64,000 nucleotides of DNA, taken from the NCBI GenBank assembly GCA_035571515.1, contig DATNCQ010000057.1, forward strand, positions 1 through 64,000. Direction: 5' to 3'. The notes below the pieces were generated by a model that saw nothing but the letters and a program-made list of their open reading frames with translations, searched no databases and was not told the DNA's origin. Below are positions 51,427-60,856 of this stretch, piece after piece (position 1 is the stretch's first letter; each line of letters starts with the position of its first letter). The translations under genes and the position numbers were made by a program. The stretch comes from Gp6-AA40 sp035571515 (GTDB lineage: Bacteria > Acidobacteriota > Vicinamibacteria > Vicinamibacterales > UBA2999).

Positions 51427-53364
51427 TCATCTGAACGTCACGTCCACATCGCGCTCTTCCAGCCTGATCTTTTCCTGTCGTTGTTCTCCTGCGCCGCGCA
51501 GCTCGATCACGTAGTCGCCCGGCGGCAGCGGGCCGAGCGAGAGTCGGCCAGGCGGTTCGATGCCGCGATCCGACGCACCGTCGAGCAGCGCGTCCATCGT
51601 CTGTCCTTTGTCATTCAGGACACGAACGATGAGCCGACTCGAGGCAGCCGGCAGTTGGACGTTGACCAATGCTCGATAGCCTGGTGAAAGCCTCAGGAGC
51701 GCGCCGGCAGTCCGACTGTCTTGGGAAATGCGTACCGTCGATGCCACGTAACCGTTCGCGAACGCCGTCACGCCGACGATGCCCGGCGGAGCATCGGGAA
51801 ATGTCACGACTCCGTTCGCATCGGTCACATCGAGCTGCGGCGCCCACAGCGGGTTTTGCGGCGCGACTTCCACTACGGCGCCGGCTACGCCTTCGCCCGT
51901 TGCGGTCACGACGCGTACCCGTAGTCTCATGTCGGGCAGTGGCGCGAGCGCGACGTCGTGAATGACGCCTGGCGGCTCTGGTAGTGGCTCCTCGACCGCC
52001 TGGAATCCAGGCGCAGTCACTGTGAGTATCCCCGCGTTGGTGCCGACGCCTTCGAGCAGCCCCTCCCCGAGGATCGTCGCCGTTGCTTCGGAGCGGCCGC
52101 CGCCTTCGATCGTCCAGGTGATGAATGCCCGCGGCACCGGCTCCCGCGTAACGGCGTTGACGACGCGAACCGGCAGGACGCCGTCGGGGACGGACACGGC
52201 GATTTCTCCCCCGTCCCTCGGGACGTCGACGCGCCTCACGTACAGCGAGTTGGCGAAGTGCACCGCGATATCGGCCGGACCTGGCGGAAAGCTCGTGAGC
52301 GCGACACGCCCGTCGGCACCGGTCGTGCCGCGGCACCTTGACGTGGTCAGCGACGCTGCGATCAGGGACGGCATTCCCCGTCCCGCCAGGATCGTCGGCG
52401 ACGCGGACGGCGGGTTGTCCGGTTGGGCCGTGACCACGACACCCTTCGCCGGGCCAGCCGGCGACGAAATCCGAAACGTCGCTGTGCCCGCAACGACGAT
52501 GCGAATGTTGGCGGTGCCCGTGGCGGGCACCGTGATGGTCCGCGCGAGCGAGAGATACTGAGTCGCGCAGCGCTCCAGCGTCGCGGTGCGTAGACGATAG
52601 CGTCCCGCCGCCAGCCGCTCGAAGGTCGCCCGTCCCTCTGCGTTCGTTGTCAGGATCGGGAAGCGCAGCGGCGATAGAGGCAGCAGGTCTTCGAGCAGCA
52701 CGACGTGATCTGGCACCGGCTCGCCTGACGCGTCGAGCACGTCGACGTGAAGCGTGGAGCCCGGCTGAATGACGATCGTTCCGCCGTCGAGCAGTGGTGC
52801 CGCGCCGGTGACGGAGACATTCGGGAGGCGCGTCTGCCCGTAGCCTGGCGTGTCGAGTGCCTGCGTCGTCGTGCCGTGCGACAGCGGACCAATCCGTGTC
52901 GCTCCATCGGCGTCGGGCTCGATCGTGGGTGCGTCCGACGCCTCGAGGAGCGGAGCGCCGCTCCCGTCGAACGAAAGCTGCCGGATGAACGGCGCGGCGA
53001 TGGGCTCACCAGCGGGAGAGACAAACCGTACGCGGTAATAGGTCGCAGGCTCGAGATGGATCACGGGCAGGCGCAGCGTTCTCGAGGTCGGTAGCGTGAC
53101 GCGGAACCGGTACGGCGCGAACCCCTGCACGCTGATGGCGACGCGAAAGACGCCAGCTCGCTCCGCAGGGATGCGGAAACGACCGCTCCTCTCGATGGTG
53201 GTCGACGCGGACCTCCCAGCTGACGCGGACATGACCGTTCCGCCCGATACCGGGACATCGCCGGGCGCGAGCACATAGCCGCTGATGCCGGGCTCATCGG
53301 CCGCGCCTTGCGACACCAGCGTGCATGGCACGAGGAGGAACGCGAGCAGAACAAGTCGGCGCAT
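51427..53364 (-). CDS. Secreted multi-domain carboxypeptidase-regulatory-like (CNA-B-type) protein
   Basis: A 645-residue exported protein with signal peptide MRRLVLLAFLLVPCTLVSQG. Successive beta-sandwich repeats carry the pattern GxVxxxxGxPVxGxxVxxxx...GRF/ATFxxxxxGxYRLR, for example ISGYVLAPGDVPVSGGTV, TTNAEGRATFERLAAGRYRL, TDANGVVTFPDAPPGIVGVT and LGPLPPGDYVIELRG. No catalytic or membrane domain follows. Such proteins are abundant and poorly characterised in Acidobacteria and are probably surface-associated. It is divergent from the oxc operon; the 130-base gap holds the oxc promoter. Confidence 0.85.
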   Translation of the reverse strand: MRRLVLLAFLLVPCTLVSQGAADEPGISGYVLAPGDVPVSGGTVMSASAGRSASTTIERSGRFRIPAERAGVFRVAISVQGFAPYRFRVTLPTSRTLRLPVIHLEPATYYRVRFVSPAGEPIAAPFIRQLSFDGSGAPLLEASDAPTIEPDADGATRIGPLSHGTTTQALDTPGYGQTRLPNVSVTGAAPLLDGGTIVIQPGSTLHVDVLDASGEPVPDHVVLLEDLLPLSPLRFPILTTNAEGRATFERLAAGRYRLRTATLERCATQYLSLARTITVPATGTANIRIVVAGTATFRISSPAGPAKGVVVTAQPDNPPSASPTILAGRGMPSLIAASLTTSRCRGTTGADGRVALTSFPPGPADIAVHFANSLYVRRVDVPRDGGEIAVSVPDGVLPVRVVNAVTREPVPRAFITWTIEGGGRSEATATILGEGLLEGVGTNAGILTVTAPGFQAVEEPLPEPPGVIHDVALAPLPDMRLRVRVVTATGEGVAGAVVEVAPQNPLWAPQLDVTDANGVVTFPDAPPGIVGVTAFANGYVASTVRISQDSRTAGALLRLSPGYRALVNVQLPAASSRLIVRVLNDKGQTMDALLDGASDRGIEPPGRLSLGPLPPGDYVIELRGAGEQRQEKIRLEERDVDVTFR

Positions 53365-53414
53365 GCCCGTTTGCAGTGTGACGAAGCGACTCGCGGCAAG
53401 TCAACTCGCCATGA

Positions 53415-53444
53415 TTGGCGCTCTGCAACGGAGACCCGTATACT
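53415..53444 (+). promoter_or_regulatory. Promoter of the oxc operon
   Basis: TTGGCG (53415-53420) and TATACT (53439-53444) with an 18-base spacer. Transcription would begin near 53451, leaving a leader of about 46 bases with the GGAGG ribosome-binding site at 53488-53492. No operator is recognisable. Confidence 0.5.
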
Positions 53445-53496
53445 TCCGCGTGCCCGAAGCGATCCCAACCTTCCGCTCCAGCCTATGGAGGACAGC

Positions 53497-55242
53497 ATGT
53501 TAGAGACCGCAGCCCGCCCCGCCGATGCCACTGCCGCCGAAGCCGAGCGGAAGCTGACGGACGGCTTTCACCTCGTCATCGATGCCCTCACGCTCAACGG
53601 CTTCAGGACGATTTATGGCGTGCCTGGCATCCCGATTACCGATTTCGGCCGTCTGGCACAGGCCGCGGGCATGCGCGTGATCTCGTTCCGGCACGAGCAG
53701 CACGCCGGCAACGCAGCGGCGATTGCCGGCTACCTGACGAAAAAGCCCGGCATCTGTCTCACGGTGTCGGCGCCCGGCTTTCTCAACGGGCTGACCGCGC
53801 TGGCCAATGCCACGACCAACTGCTTTCCGATGATCCTGATCAGCGGCTCGTCCGAGCGCGAGATCATCGACCTGCAGCAGGGCGACTACGAAGAGATGGA
53901 CCAACTGGCGATCGCCAAGCCGCTCTGCAAGGCGGCCTTCCGCGTGCTGCATGCCGCCGACATCGGCATCGGCGTGGCGCGCGCGATCCGCGCAGCTGTT
54001 TCAGGGCGTCCCGGCGGCGTCTATCTCGATCTGCCGGCCAAACTTTTCTCGCAGGTGATTGACGCAGAGGCTGGGGCCCGGTCGCTCGTCAAGGTCGTCG
54101 ACCCGGCGCCGGCCCAACTTCCCGCGCCGGCCGCTGTCACGCGTGCGCTCGATCTGCTGAAGGGCGCCAGGCGCCCGCTGATTATTCTCGGCAAGGGCGC
54201 CGCCTACGCGCAGGCGGACGATCAGATCCGCGCCCTGGTCGAAAAGAGCGGCATACCGTTCCTGCCGATGAGCATGGCCAAGGGGCTTTTGCCTGACACA
54301 CATCCGCAGTGCGCGGGCGCGGCGCGGTCGACGGTGCTGAAAGACTCCGACGTGGTAATGCTGATCGGCGCGCGCCTCAACTGGCTCTTGTCGCACGGCA
54401 AGGGCAAGACCTGGGGTGAGCCGGGATCGAAAAAATTCATCCAGATCGACATCGAGCCCAGGGAGATGGACAGCAACGTCGAGATCGTCGCTCCGGTCGT
54501 GGGCGACATCGGCTCCTGCGTATCGGCGCTTCTCGAGGGCATGGGCAGCACGTGGCCGGCTCCGCCGGCAGATTGGACGAACGCGGTCAAGGCGAAGAAG
54601 GACGAGAACATCGCCAAGATGGCGCCGAGGCTGACGAAGACGTCGGCGCCGATGGACTTCCACAGTGCCCTCGGTGCACTGCGCACCGTCATCAAGGAGC
54701 GGCCGGACGCGATCCTTGTCAACGAAGGCGCCAACACCCTGGATCTCGCGCGCGGTGTCATCGACATGTATCAACCGCGCAAACGGCTGGACGTTGGCAC
54801 CTGGGGCGTGATGGGCATCGGAATGGGCTTTGCCGTCGCGGCCGCCGTGGAGACCGGGAAACCCGTGCTCGCGGTCGAAGGCGACAGCGCCTTCGGGTTC
54901 TCCGGCATGGAAGTGGAAACGATTTGCCGCTACAACCTGCCCGTCTGCATCGTCGTCTTCAACAACAACGGCATCTATCGCGGGACCGACGTCAATCCCA
55001 GTGGCGGCTCGGACGTTGCGACAACCGTTTTCGTCAAGGACGCGCGCTACGACAAGATGATCGAAGCCTTCGGCGGCGTCGGGGTCCATGTGACCACGCC
55101 CGACGAGTTGAGCCGGGCGGTCAACACGGCGATGGACTCCGGCAGGCCGACCCTCATCAACGCGGTGATCGACCCATCGGCCGGCACCGAGAGCGGTAGC
55201 ATCGGCAAACTCAACCCGCAGAGCGTGGTTCGCAAGAAGTAA
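53497..55242 (+). CDS. oxc: Oxalyl-CoA decarboxylase
   Basis: Thiamine-diphosphate enzyme converting oxalyl-CoA to formyl-CoA and CO2. The 581-residue product has the N-terminal catalytic Glu67 in SFRHEQHAGNAAAIAGY, SAPGFLNGLTALANAT and SGSSEREIIDLQQGDYEEMD. The ThDP motif is VEGDSAFGFSGMEVETICRY with downstream NNNGIYRGTD, and the C-terminal lid is IDPSAGTESGSIGKLNPQS. These agree with Oxalobacter Oxc more closely than with 2-hydroxyacyl-CoA lyases or acetolactate synthases. ATG 53497 is preferred over 53485 because GGAGG lies 5 bases before it. It is followed 51 bases later by the acyl-CoA synthetase. Confidence 0.94.
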   Translation: MLETAARPADATAAEAERKLTDGFHLVIDALTLNGFRTIYGVPGIPITDFGRLAQAAGMRVISFRHEQHAGNAAAIAGYLTKKPGICLTVSAPGFLNGLTALANATTNCFPMILISGSSEREIIDLQQGDYEEMDQLAIAKPLCKAAFRVLHAADIGIGVARAIRAAVSGRPGGVYLDLPAKLFSQVIDAEAGARSLVKVVDPAPAQLPAPAAVTRALDLLKGARRPLIILGKGAAYAQADDQIRALVEKSGIPFLPMSMAKGLLPDTHPQCAGAARSTVLKDSDVVMLIGARLNWLLSHGKGKTWGEPGSKKFIQIDIEPREMDSNVEIVAPVVGDIGSCVSALLEGMGSTWPAPPADWTNAVKAKKDENIAKMAPRLTKTSAPMDFHSALGALRTVIKERPDAILVNEGANTLDLARGVIDMYQPRKRLDVGTWGVMGIGMGFAVAAAVETGKPVLAVEGDSAFGFSGMEVETICRYNLPVCIVVFNNNGIYRGTDVNPSGGSDVATTVFVKDARYDKMIEAFGGVGVHVTTPDELSRAVNTAMDSGRPTLINAVIDPSAGTESGSIGKLNPQSVVRKK

Positions 55243-55293
55243 CACGGGCGACGCAAGCAGGAGTCGCCGTGACTGGTGCGCGCGAGGACCAAA

Positions 55294-57447
55294 ATGACCG
55301 ACAACGTGACCGAAATCCGCCGAATTCTCGACACCGTCAAGGCCGAGGGCCGCACCTCGCTCACCGCGCCCGAGGGGAAGACCATCTGTGACGCCTACGG
55401 CATCACCGTTCCCAAGGAAGGCCTGGCGACCTCCGCCTCGGAGGCAGCGACCATCGCCGCCGGCATGGGCTTTCCTGTGGTGCTCAAGATCGTGTCACCG
55501 GACATCCTGCACAAGACCGAGGCAGGGGGCGTGCTCGTCGGCGTGAACAGCGCCGGCGACGCCGAAAAGGGCTTCAACACCATCATGGCCAGCGCCAGGA
55601 AATACAACGCCACGGCCAAGTTGCTGGGTGTCCAGGTCCAGCAGATGCTCACCGGCGGTCAGGAAGTCATCATCGGAGCGGTGACCGATCCGGTGTTCGG
55701 CAAGCTGGTCGCCTTCGGCCTGGGCGGCGTGCTCGTGGAGGTGCTCAAGGACATCACGTTCCGTCTTGCGCCCGCGACCCGGGACGACGCCCTGTCGATG
55801 CTCGACGGCATCGCCGCCGCGGAGATCCTCAAGGGCGTGCGCGGGTCGGAGCCGGTCGATCGCGACGCGCTCGCCCGGATGATCCAGAACGTGTCGCAGC
55901 TCATCGCCGATTTTCCGGAAATCGCGGAGATGGACCTGAACCCCGTCTTCGCGAGCCGCCACGGCGCGGTCGCGGCCGACGTGCGGATCGTCGTCAATTT
56001 CTCGCCGGCCCCGGCGCGGTTCCGTCCGAAGCACGAGGACATCGTGCGCGACATGAACCGCATCATGAAGCCGAAGGCGGTCGCCGTCATCGGCGCTTCG
56101 TCGGAGGCGGGAAAGATCGGCAACTCGGTGATGAAGAATTTGATCAACGGCGGGTACAAGGGGCAGATCTACCCGATCAACCCGTCCGCCGGCGAGATCA
56201 TGGGGCTCAAAGCCTACAAGAGCGTCAAGGATGTTCCCGGCGACATCGATGTCGCCGTTTTCGCGATCCCGGCGAAGTTCGTGGCGTCGGCGATCGCCGA
56301 GTGCGGCGAGAAGAAGATTCCCGGCGCCGTCCTCATTCCGTCCGGATTTGCCGAGACCGGCAACCTCGCGGGGCAGCAGGAGATCATCGACGTGGGGCGC
56401 AAGTACGGCGTCCGCCTGATGGGGCCGAACATCTACGGCTTCTACTACACGTGGAGCAACCTGTGCGCGACGTTCTGCACGGCGTACGACGTGAAGGGCA
56501 ACGCGGCGTTGTCGTCGCAGTCGGGCGGCATCGGGATGGCGATCATCGGCTTCTCCCGCTCCGCGAAGATGGGCGTCTCGGCGATCGTGGGCCTGGGCAA
56601 CAAAGCGGACATCGACGAGGACGACCTGCTGACCTTCTTCGAGCAGGACGACAACACCTCGATCATCGTGCAGCACTGTGAGGATCTGAAGGACGGCCGC
56701 GCCTTTGCCGAGGTCGCCAGCCGCGTCTCGAAGAAGAAGCCGGTCGTCGTCCTCAAGGCCGGACGCACGTCGCTGGGCTCCAAGGCCGCCAGCTCGCATA
56801 CCGGCGCGCTCGCCGGCAACGACAAGATCTACGACGATGTGCTCCGGCAGTCGGGTGTCATTCGCGCGCGATCGCTGCGCGAGATGCTCGAGTTCGCCCG
56901 CGCGCTTCCGATCCTGCCGACGCCGGCGGGCGACAACATCGTGATCATCACGGGCGCCGGCGGGTCCGGCGTGCTGCTGTCCGACGCGGTCGTGGACAAC
57001 GGTCTGTCGCTCATGGCCTTTCCCCCGGACCTCGATGCCGCGTTCAAGAAGTTCATCCCGCCATTCGGCGCGTCGGGGAATCCGGTCGACATCACCGGCG
57101 GCGAGCCGCCGAAGACCTATCAGAACACCGTCCGGCTCGGTCTCGAAGATCCGCGGATCCATTCGCTCATCCTCGGCTACTGGCACACCATCGTCACGCC
57201 GCCGATGGTCTTCGCGAAGCTGCTGGCAGAAATCGTCGAGGAATTGCGGGCGAAGGGGATCAACAAACCGGTCGTCGTCTCGCTGGCGGGCGATGTCGAG
57301 GTCGAAGAGGCATCTGAATATCTCTTCGCCCGGGGGATTCCGGCCTACCCCTACTCGACCGAGATCCCGGTCGATGTGCTCGGCGCCAAGTACAAGTGGG
57401 CGCGCGGTGCCGGACTGATCCACAGGCGCGAAGCGTCTCCCGTCTGA
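55294..57447 (+). CDS. Fused ADP-forming acyl-CoA synthetase, probable oxalate-CoA ligase
   Basis: A 717-residue protein of the acetyl-CoA synthetase (ADP-forming)/succinyl-CoA ligase superfamily with the domains in beta-alpha order. An ATP-grasp domain comes first (about 20-235: CDAYGITVPKEGLATS, GFPVVLKIVSPDILHKTEAG, EIAEMDLNPVF). It is followed by a CoA-binding domain (KPKAVAVIGASSEAGKIGNS at 260-279) and the ligase domains with phosphohistidine His502 in KAASSHTGALAGND. Co-transcription with oxc and the absence of a formyl-CoA transferase gene suggest it activates oxalate, with ADP + Pi as products. The substrate is inferred from context only. The ATG at 55294 has GAGGA upstream. Confidence 0.85.
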   Translation: MTDNVTEIRRILDTVKAEGRTSLTAPEGKTICDAYGITVPKEGLATSASEAATIAAGMGFPVVLKIVSPDILHKTEAGGVLVGVNSAGDAEKGFNTIMASARKYNATAKLLGVQVQQMLTGGQEVIIGAVTDPVFGKLVAFGLGGVLVEVLKDITFRLAPATRDDALSMLDGIAAAEILKGVRGSEPVDRDALARMIQNVSQLIADFPEIAEMDLNPVFASRHGAVAADVRIVVNFSPAPARFRPKHEDIVRDMNRIMKPKAVAVIGASSEAGKIGNSVMKNLINGGYKGQIYPINPSAGEIMGLKAYKSVKDVPGDIDVAVFAIPAKFVASAIAECGEKKIPGAVLIPSGFAETGNLAGQQEIIDVGRKYGVRLMGPNIYGFYYTWSNLCATFCTAYDVKGNAALSSQSGGIGMAIIGFSRSAKMGVSAIVGLGNKADIDEDDLLTFFEQDDNTSIIVQHCEDLKDGRAFAEVASRVSKKKPVVVLKAGRTSLGSKAASSHTGALAGNDKIYDDVLRQSGVIRARSLREMLEFARALPILPTPAGDNIVIITGAGGSGVLLSDAVVDNGLSLMAFPPDLDAAFKKFIPPFGASGNPVDITGGEPPKTYQNTVRLGLEDPRIHSLILGYWHTIVTPPMVFAKLLAEIVEELRAKGINKPVVVSLAGDVEVEEASEYLFARGIPAYPYSTEIPVDVLGAKYKWARGAGLIHRREASPV

Positions 57448-57455
57448 CGCCCGCA

Positions 57456-58358
57456 TTGCTGAAGCTCGCGCGAGAGCGCCGCTTTCGCGACCTGCTGCCG
57501 CCCCCCGACGATCGACGCTTCGAAGCGAGTGGTGTGGTGGTGGCCGGGCGCTCGCTGTGGGTCGTGTTCGACAACACGCGTTGCGTCGCCAGGCTGCCGA
57601 TTGCACTCGACGGTCCTGGCACATGGGTCGACCTGCCTGATACGGCTGAAGGCTTCGAGGACATCGCCTACTCGCCGCGATCGCGCCGTTTCCTGCTGCT
57701 CGTCGAATCCGTGCGCCGCGGCGACGTCTACGTGTCGGCGATAGACGAGTACGACAGCCGATGGCGATTCCTGCAGCGACGTACGATTGAGGGCGCGCTT
57801 CTTCGCCAGAACAAGGGCTACGAGGGCATCGCCTGCGCCACGTTCCGCGGCCGCGAGCTCGTCTGGGCACTGCGCGAGCGCAGCAAAGACCCAATCCCGC
57901 ACGTCGATCTGCTGACGCCGGCGCACGACACGTGGCGCGTGGAACGCAGCATCGACCTGCCTGTGAGTGCGCAGTTCAGCGACTACTCCGCCCTCGCGGT
58001 CAGAGGACGCCGGATGGCCGTGCTGTCGCAGGAGGACGGGAAGCTCTGGGTGGGACGCCTGACGGCGGACGGATCAGCAACGGACGAGGGCGTCGTCTTC
58101 GACTTTCCACGAACGCGTACGAAGCACAAGCGCCGCTATTACGCCCTCGAAGGCCTCGCCTGGATCGACGACGACCGCCTCGTCCTCGTGTCGGATCGCG
58201 CGAACCGGCGTAAATATCCGAAGCGCGCACGTCGCCGTGACGAGTCGATCCACGTGTTCCGGCTCCCCGGCCGCACCGGCGCCCAATCCGTCGGGGGGCC
58301 GAAGCATGGCTCGGTAGCCTCATCAGGAGCCGGGCACGGGTCGGGACGATCGCGTTGA
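57456..58358 (+). CDS. Possible beta-propeller protein of the oxc operon
   Basis: About 300 residues without a signal peptide. It shows repeated strand-turn patterns (FEASGVVVAGRSLWVVFDNT, AEGFEDIAYSPRSRRFLLLV, NKGYEGIACATFRGRELVWA, YYALEGLAWIDDDRLVLVSD) reminiscent of SdiA-regulated/esterase-like-phytase propellers. The E-G-F/I-E/A-x-I/L-A motif recurs. The start is uncertain: TTG 57456 is used, but CTG 57444 overlaps the preceding stop as CTGA. The 3' end overlaps a small minus-strand gene. A role in oxalate metabolism is suggested only by position. Confidence 0.65.
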   Translation: MLKLARERRFRDLLPPPDDRRFEASGVVVAGRSLWVVFDNTRCVARLPIALDGPGTWVDLPDTAEGFEDIAYSPRSRRFLLLVESVRRGDVYVSAIDEYDSRWRFLQRRTIEGALLRQNKGYEGIACATFRGRELVWALRERSKDPIPHVDLLTPAHDTWRVERSIDLPVSAQFSDYSALAVRGRRMAVLSQEDGKLWVGRLTADGSATDEGVVFDFPRTRTKHKRRYYALEGLAWIDDDRLVLVSDRANRRKYPKRARRRDESIHVFRLPGRTGAQSVGGPKHGSVASSGAGHGSGRSR

Positions 58359-58547
58359 GGCGAGAGTCTCCGACCGAACCTCGCTGACGACAGCAGGCGC
58401 CTCGGGTTCGGCTGGAACGGCGTAACCGTCGGCCAGGAGGTAGTTCCCGAGCGTCGTGCCGACGTCGTAGGTCAGGCCGGCGACGAACCGGCCCAATTGA
58501 ATGCCGTCGATGCTCCCCGAGAGTCGTCGCGTAATTCGTACACGCAT
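58323..58547 (-). CDS. Small conserved-looking protein, unknown function
   Basis: A 74-residue protein from the ATG at 58547: MRVRITRRLSGSIDGIQLGR, FVAGLTYDVGTTLGNYLLAD, GYAVPAEPEAPAVVS. A compact basic N-terminal half and an acidic/Pro tail. The first 50 residues have the look of a conserved lineage-specific domain (the ID-G-I-x-L-x-x-F-x-x-G-x-x-Y-D-V pattern). The tail overlaps the 3' end of the propeller-like gene on the other strand. No function is proposed. Confidence 0.6.
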   Translation of the reverse strand: MRVRITRRLSGSIDGIQLGRFVAGLTYDVGTTLGNYLLADGYAVPAEPEAPAVVSEVRSETLASTRSSRPVPGS

Positions 58548-58788
58548 TGCAGGACGCCAGAATTTCCGGGGGTCGACAGCGTGCGATCCAAGACTTGTTC
58601 CGTCGGCGGCATGCGCAGATCCGGCCCTTACCCGTGAATGCGCGCGAGACGGCGACGCGATCACCGGCTATGGCATTGGCTACCCCGGTCAGTTGTTGGC
58701 CGCGGCCTGAGCGCCGCGCTCGAGAGCTCCCCTCGCCTTTTGCTCGCAGTTTCGCCCCCCGCCGAGCCTCACTGTAAGATGGCCACTC
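58548..58788. other. Short gap between two small genes
   Basis: About 240 bases with no recognised gene. It is GC-rich and contains no repeats of the families described elsewhere. A CACTGTAAGATGG segment just upstream of 58789 could include a weak -10 (TAAGAT, 58773-58778), which would make the following gene near-leaderless. Confidence 0.4.
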
Positions 58789-59070
58789 ATGGCCAAACAC
58801 CCGGACGACATCCTCACGTGGGCGCGGCGCGGCGCCGAAGCTCGTTGGAACGAACTGCAAGCCGAGGTCGCATCACTCGTCAGAGCGTTCCCTCACCTGA
58901 AGACACTTTCACGCTCGGCTCAGCGCGCCATCGGCACCGCCGCACGCGATGTCGCCGACACGATGGCTCCCAGACGCAAGCGGTCGAAGATGACGGCGGC
59001 GCAGAAACGAGCCGTCAGCGTGAGGATGAAGAAGTATTGGGCGGAGCGGAGGACGTCCGCAAAGAAGTAG
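58789..59070 (+). CDS. Small basic protein with C-terminal KxxMTAAQKxAxSxRMKKYWAxRR-type motif
   Basis: A 93-residue lysine/arginine-rich protein. Residues 1-60 are helical (ILTWARRGAEARWNELQAEV, LKTLSRSAQRAIGTAARDV). The C-terminus RSKMTAAQKRAVSVRMKKYW resembles the nucleic-acid-binding AAR-K-x-x-S-x-R-M-K-x-Y-W motif seen in many small acidobacterial proteins and in NUMOD-type modules. A DNA- or RNA-binding role is plausible but unproven. Confidence 0.6.
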   Translation: MAKHPDDILTWARRGAEARWNELQAEVASLVRAFPHLKTLSRSAQRAIGTAARDVADTMAPRRKRSKMTAAQKRAVSVRMKKYWAERRTSAKK

Positions 59071-59102
59071 GTCGCATTCAACGCCATCGAAGGCAGGTTC
59101 AC

Positions 59103-60806
59103 ATGCAGCACGCTGTTCACCGTTCGGAACCCGCGTCGCCGGCATGGCGCGCGGCGCTCGTCGTGTTCGTCCTGGCGCTCATGCCGGGCTCGAGTGACGC
59201 CGCGTCCACCTGGTACGTGAAGGCGGACGCCGCAGCAGGCGGTGACGGGAGCCGCAATCGACCGTTCGCGACGCTCGAACAGGTGGAGGCCGCGTCGCGG
59301 CCGGGCGACACCATCCGCGTCGTGCCGTCGATGCGGCCGCTCGACGGCGGCATCCAGCTGAAGGACAGCCAGCGATTGATCGGGCTCGGCGATCCCGTGA
59401 CGAAGGCGGCGTCGAGCCCCGCGCAGCCGACGATCACCAACACGAGCAGCACGCGCTACGACGGCGATGCGATCCGGCTGGCCAGCAACACGCTCGTCCA
59501 GAACATTCACGTCGACGGCGCGGCGCGCTCGGGCATTCTGGGCGTCAACGCGCGGCGCGCGCAGATTCGCGGCAACCTGATCACGCACAACATGATCCAG
59601 GGGAACGACCTGCCGCGGCTCGAACGGCTGTGGCCTCAGGGCTTCGTGCTCTATCAGTCACAGGGGAACCACTTCGGCGGCATCACGCTGCTGGCATGTG
59701 GACCGGCGGCGTCGAGCTATTGCTCGAGCCAGGCGCCCACGGTGCCGCCGGCGACAGACGTAGGCCAGACCGTCATCGCGAACAACGTGATTCGGGACAG
59801 CAATCTCGAAGGCATCATGGTGCTGACCGACACCGGTGTTGCCGCGGGCTATACGATCACCGACACCGTTGTCCGGGACCTGTCGCAGACCCTGCCGAGG
59901 CCGGAATCGTTGACGCCCCAGGTCGGTATCGTCCGATCGCGCGCCTTTACGCTGATCGCTCTCAATGGCTCGCGGGTGACGCTCAGCATGGACCGCTTCC
60001 TGGCCGAGAACGTGTCGCCGGCGGGCAACTTCGCGGCCGACGGTTTCGTGTTCCTGACCGGGGGCAACGCCCCCGTCGTCAACGCACGCCTGTCGCGGTT
60101 GACGATGCTGAATCCACGGATGACCGGCGAGGTCAACAACGGCGACTCGATCGAGATTCAGCATCGAGGCACGTCGAACGGCGTCCTCAACATCGAGATG
60201 ACGCGGCTCGACCTGCGCGATCCGGCGAGCGCCAACATCAAGATCCTCGAGGCGGGCAATCCGTCCAACGGCACCTACAACCTGTCCGTGTCCGATTCCG
60301 TGTTCTCCAACGCGAATCCGGCCGGCGGTCTCGACGGCCAGATCCGCTTCAGCGGCGCGAGCAGCGGCCTGAAGGCGTTCAATCTCGCGGTGAGAAATAC
60401 CAGGTTCTCGGGCTTCGGCGGTGCGGTGGGCATCCTGAACACGAGCAACGTGGAACGGCTGAGCGTGCTCGTCGAAGAGTCATCCCTTTCTGATTTCACG
60501 CGGCCGGCGGGCGCGACGCCCATCGCGGCGGTGACGGTGACGCACCCCGCGGACAAGACGATCGGAACGGCGATCGTGGATCTCGGAGGCGGATCGCTCG
60601 GCAGCCGAGGCCGGAATCGGTTCGTCCACAACGCCGGGCCCGCGGTGAGCATCAGCAACGCCAACGGCGCGACGTCGGCGATCAGAGTAGACGCCACCGG
60701 TGACTACTGGGGCGGCGGCGCGCCTGCCACGCCGGCCGACGTGTCGGTCAGCGGCAATGTCCTCTTCAATGCACCAACCCATCTCAGCTCGGATCCGGGA
60801 ACGTAA
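59103..60806 (+). CDS. Secreted right-handed parallel beta-helix protein
   Basis: A 567-residue exported protein from the ATG at 59103 with a signal peptide ending near residue 34 (VFVLALMPGSSDAAS). The mature start STWYVKADAAAGGDGSRNRP then FATLEQVEAASRPGDTIRVV is the classical entry to DUF1565/pectate-lyase-like beta-helices. Helix rungs follow: NTLVQNIHVDGAARSGILGV, GQTVIANNVIRDSNLEGIMV, NLSVSDSVFSNANPAGGL. It ends with a capping segment VDATGDYWGGGAPATPADVS. No catalytic residues can be assigned. It probably binds or degrades polysaccharide at the cell surface; it lies upstream of a TonB receptor. Confidence 0.85.
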   Translation: MQHAVHRSEPASPAWRAALVVFVLALMPGSSDAASTWYVKADAAAGGDGSRNRPFATLEQVEAASRPGDTIRVVPSMRPLDGGIQLKDSQRLIGLGDPVTKAASSPAQPTITNTSSTRYDGDAIRLASNTLVQNIHVDGAARSGILGVNARRAQIRGNLITHNMIQGNDLPRLERLWPQGFVLYQSQGNHFGGITLLACGPAASSYCSSQAPTVPPATDVGQTVIANNVIRDSNLEGIMVLTDTGVAAGYTITDTVVRDLSQTLPRPESLTPQVGIVRSRAFTLIALNGSRVTLSMDRFLAENVSPAGNFAADGFVFLTGGNAPVVNARLSRLTMLNPRMTGEVNNGDSIEIQHRGTSNGVLNIEMTRLDLRDPASANIKILEAGNPSNGTYNLSVSDSVFSNANPAGGLDGQIRFSGASSGLKAFNLAVRNTRFSGFGGAVGILNTSNVERLSVLVEESSLSDFTRPAGATPIAAVTVTHPADKTIGTAIVDLGGGSLGSRGRNRFVHNAGPAVSISNANGATSAIRVDATGDYWGGGAPATPADVSVSGNVLFNAPTHLSSDPGT

Positions 60807-60856
60807 GCCCGTTCCTGCGTGAGGCGGCGCCGCCCACACCGGCGCCGTCATCGCGA

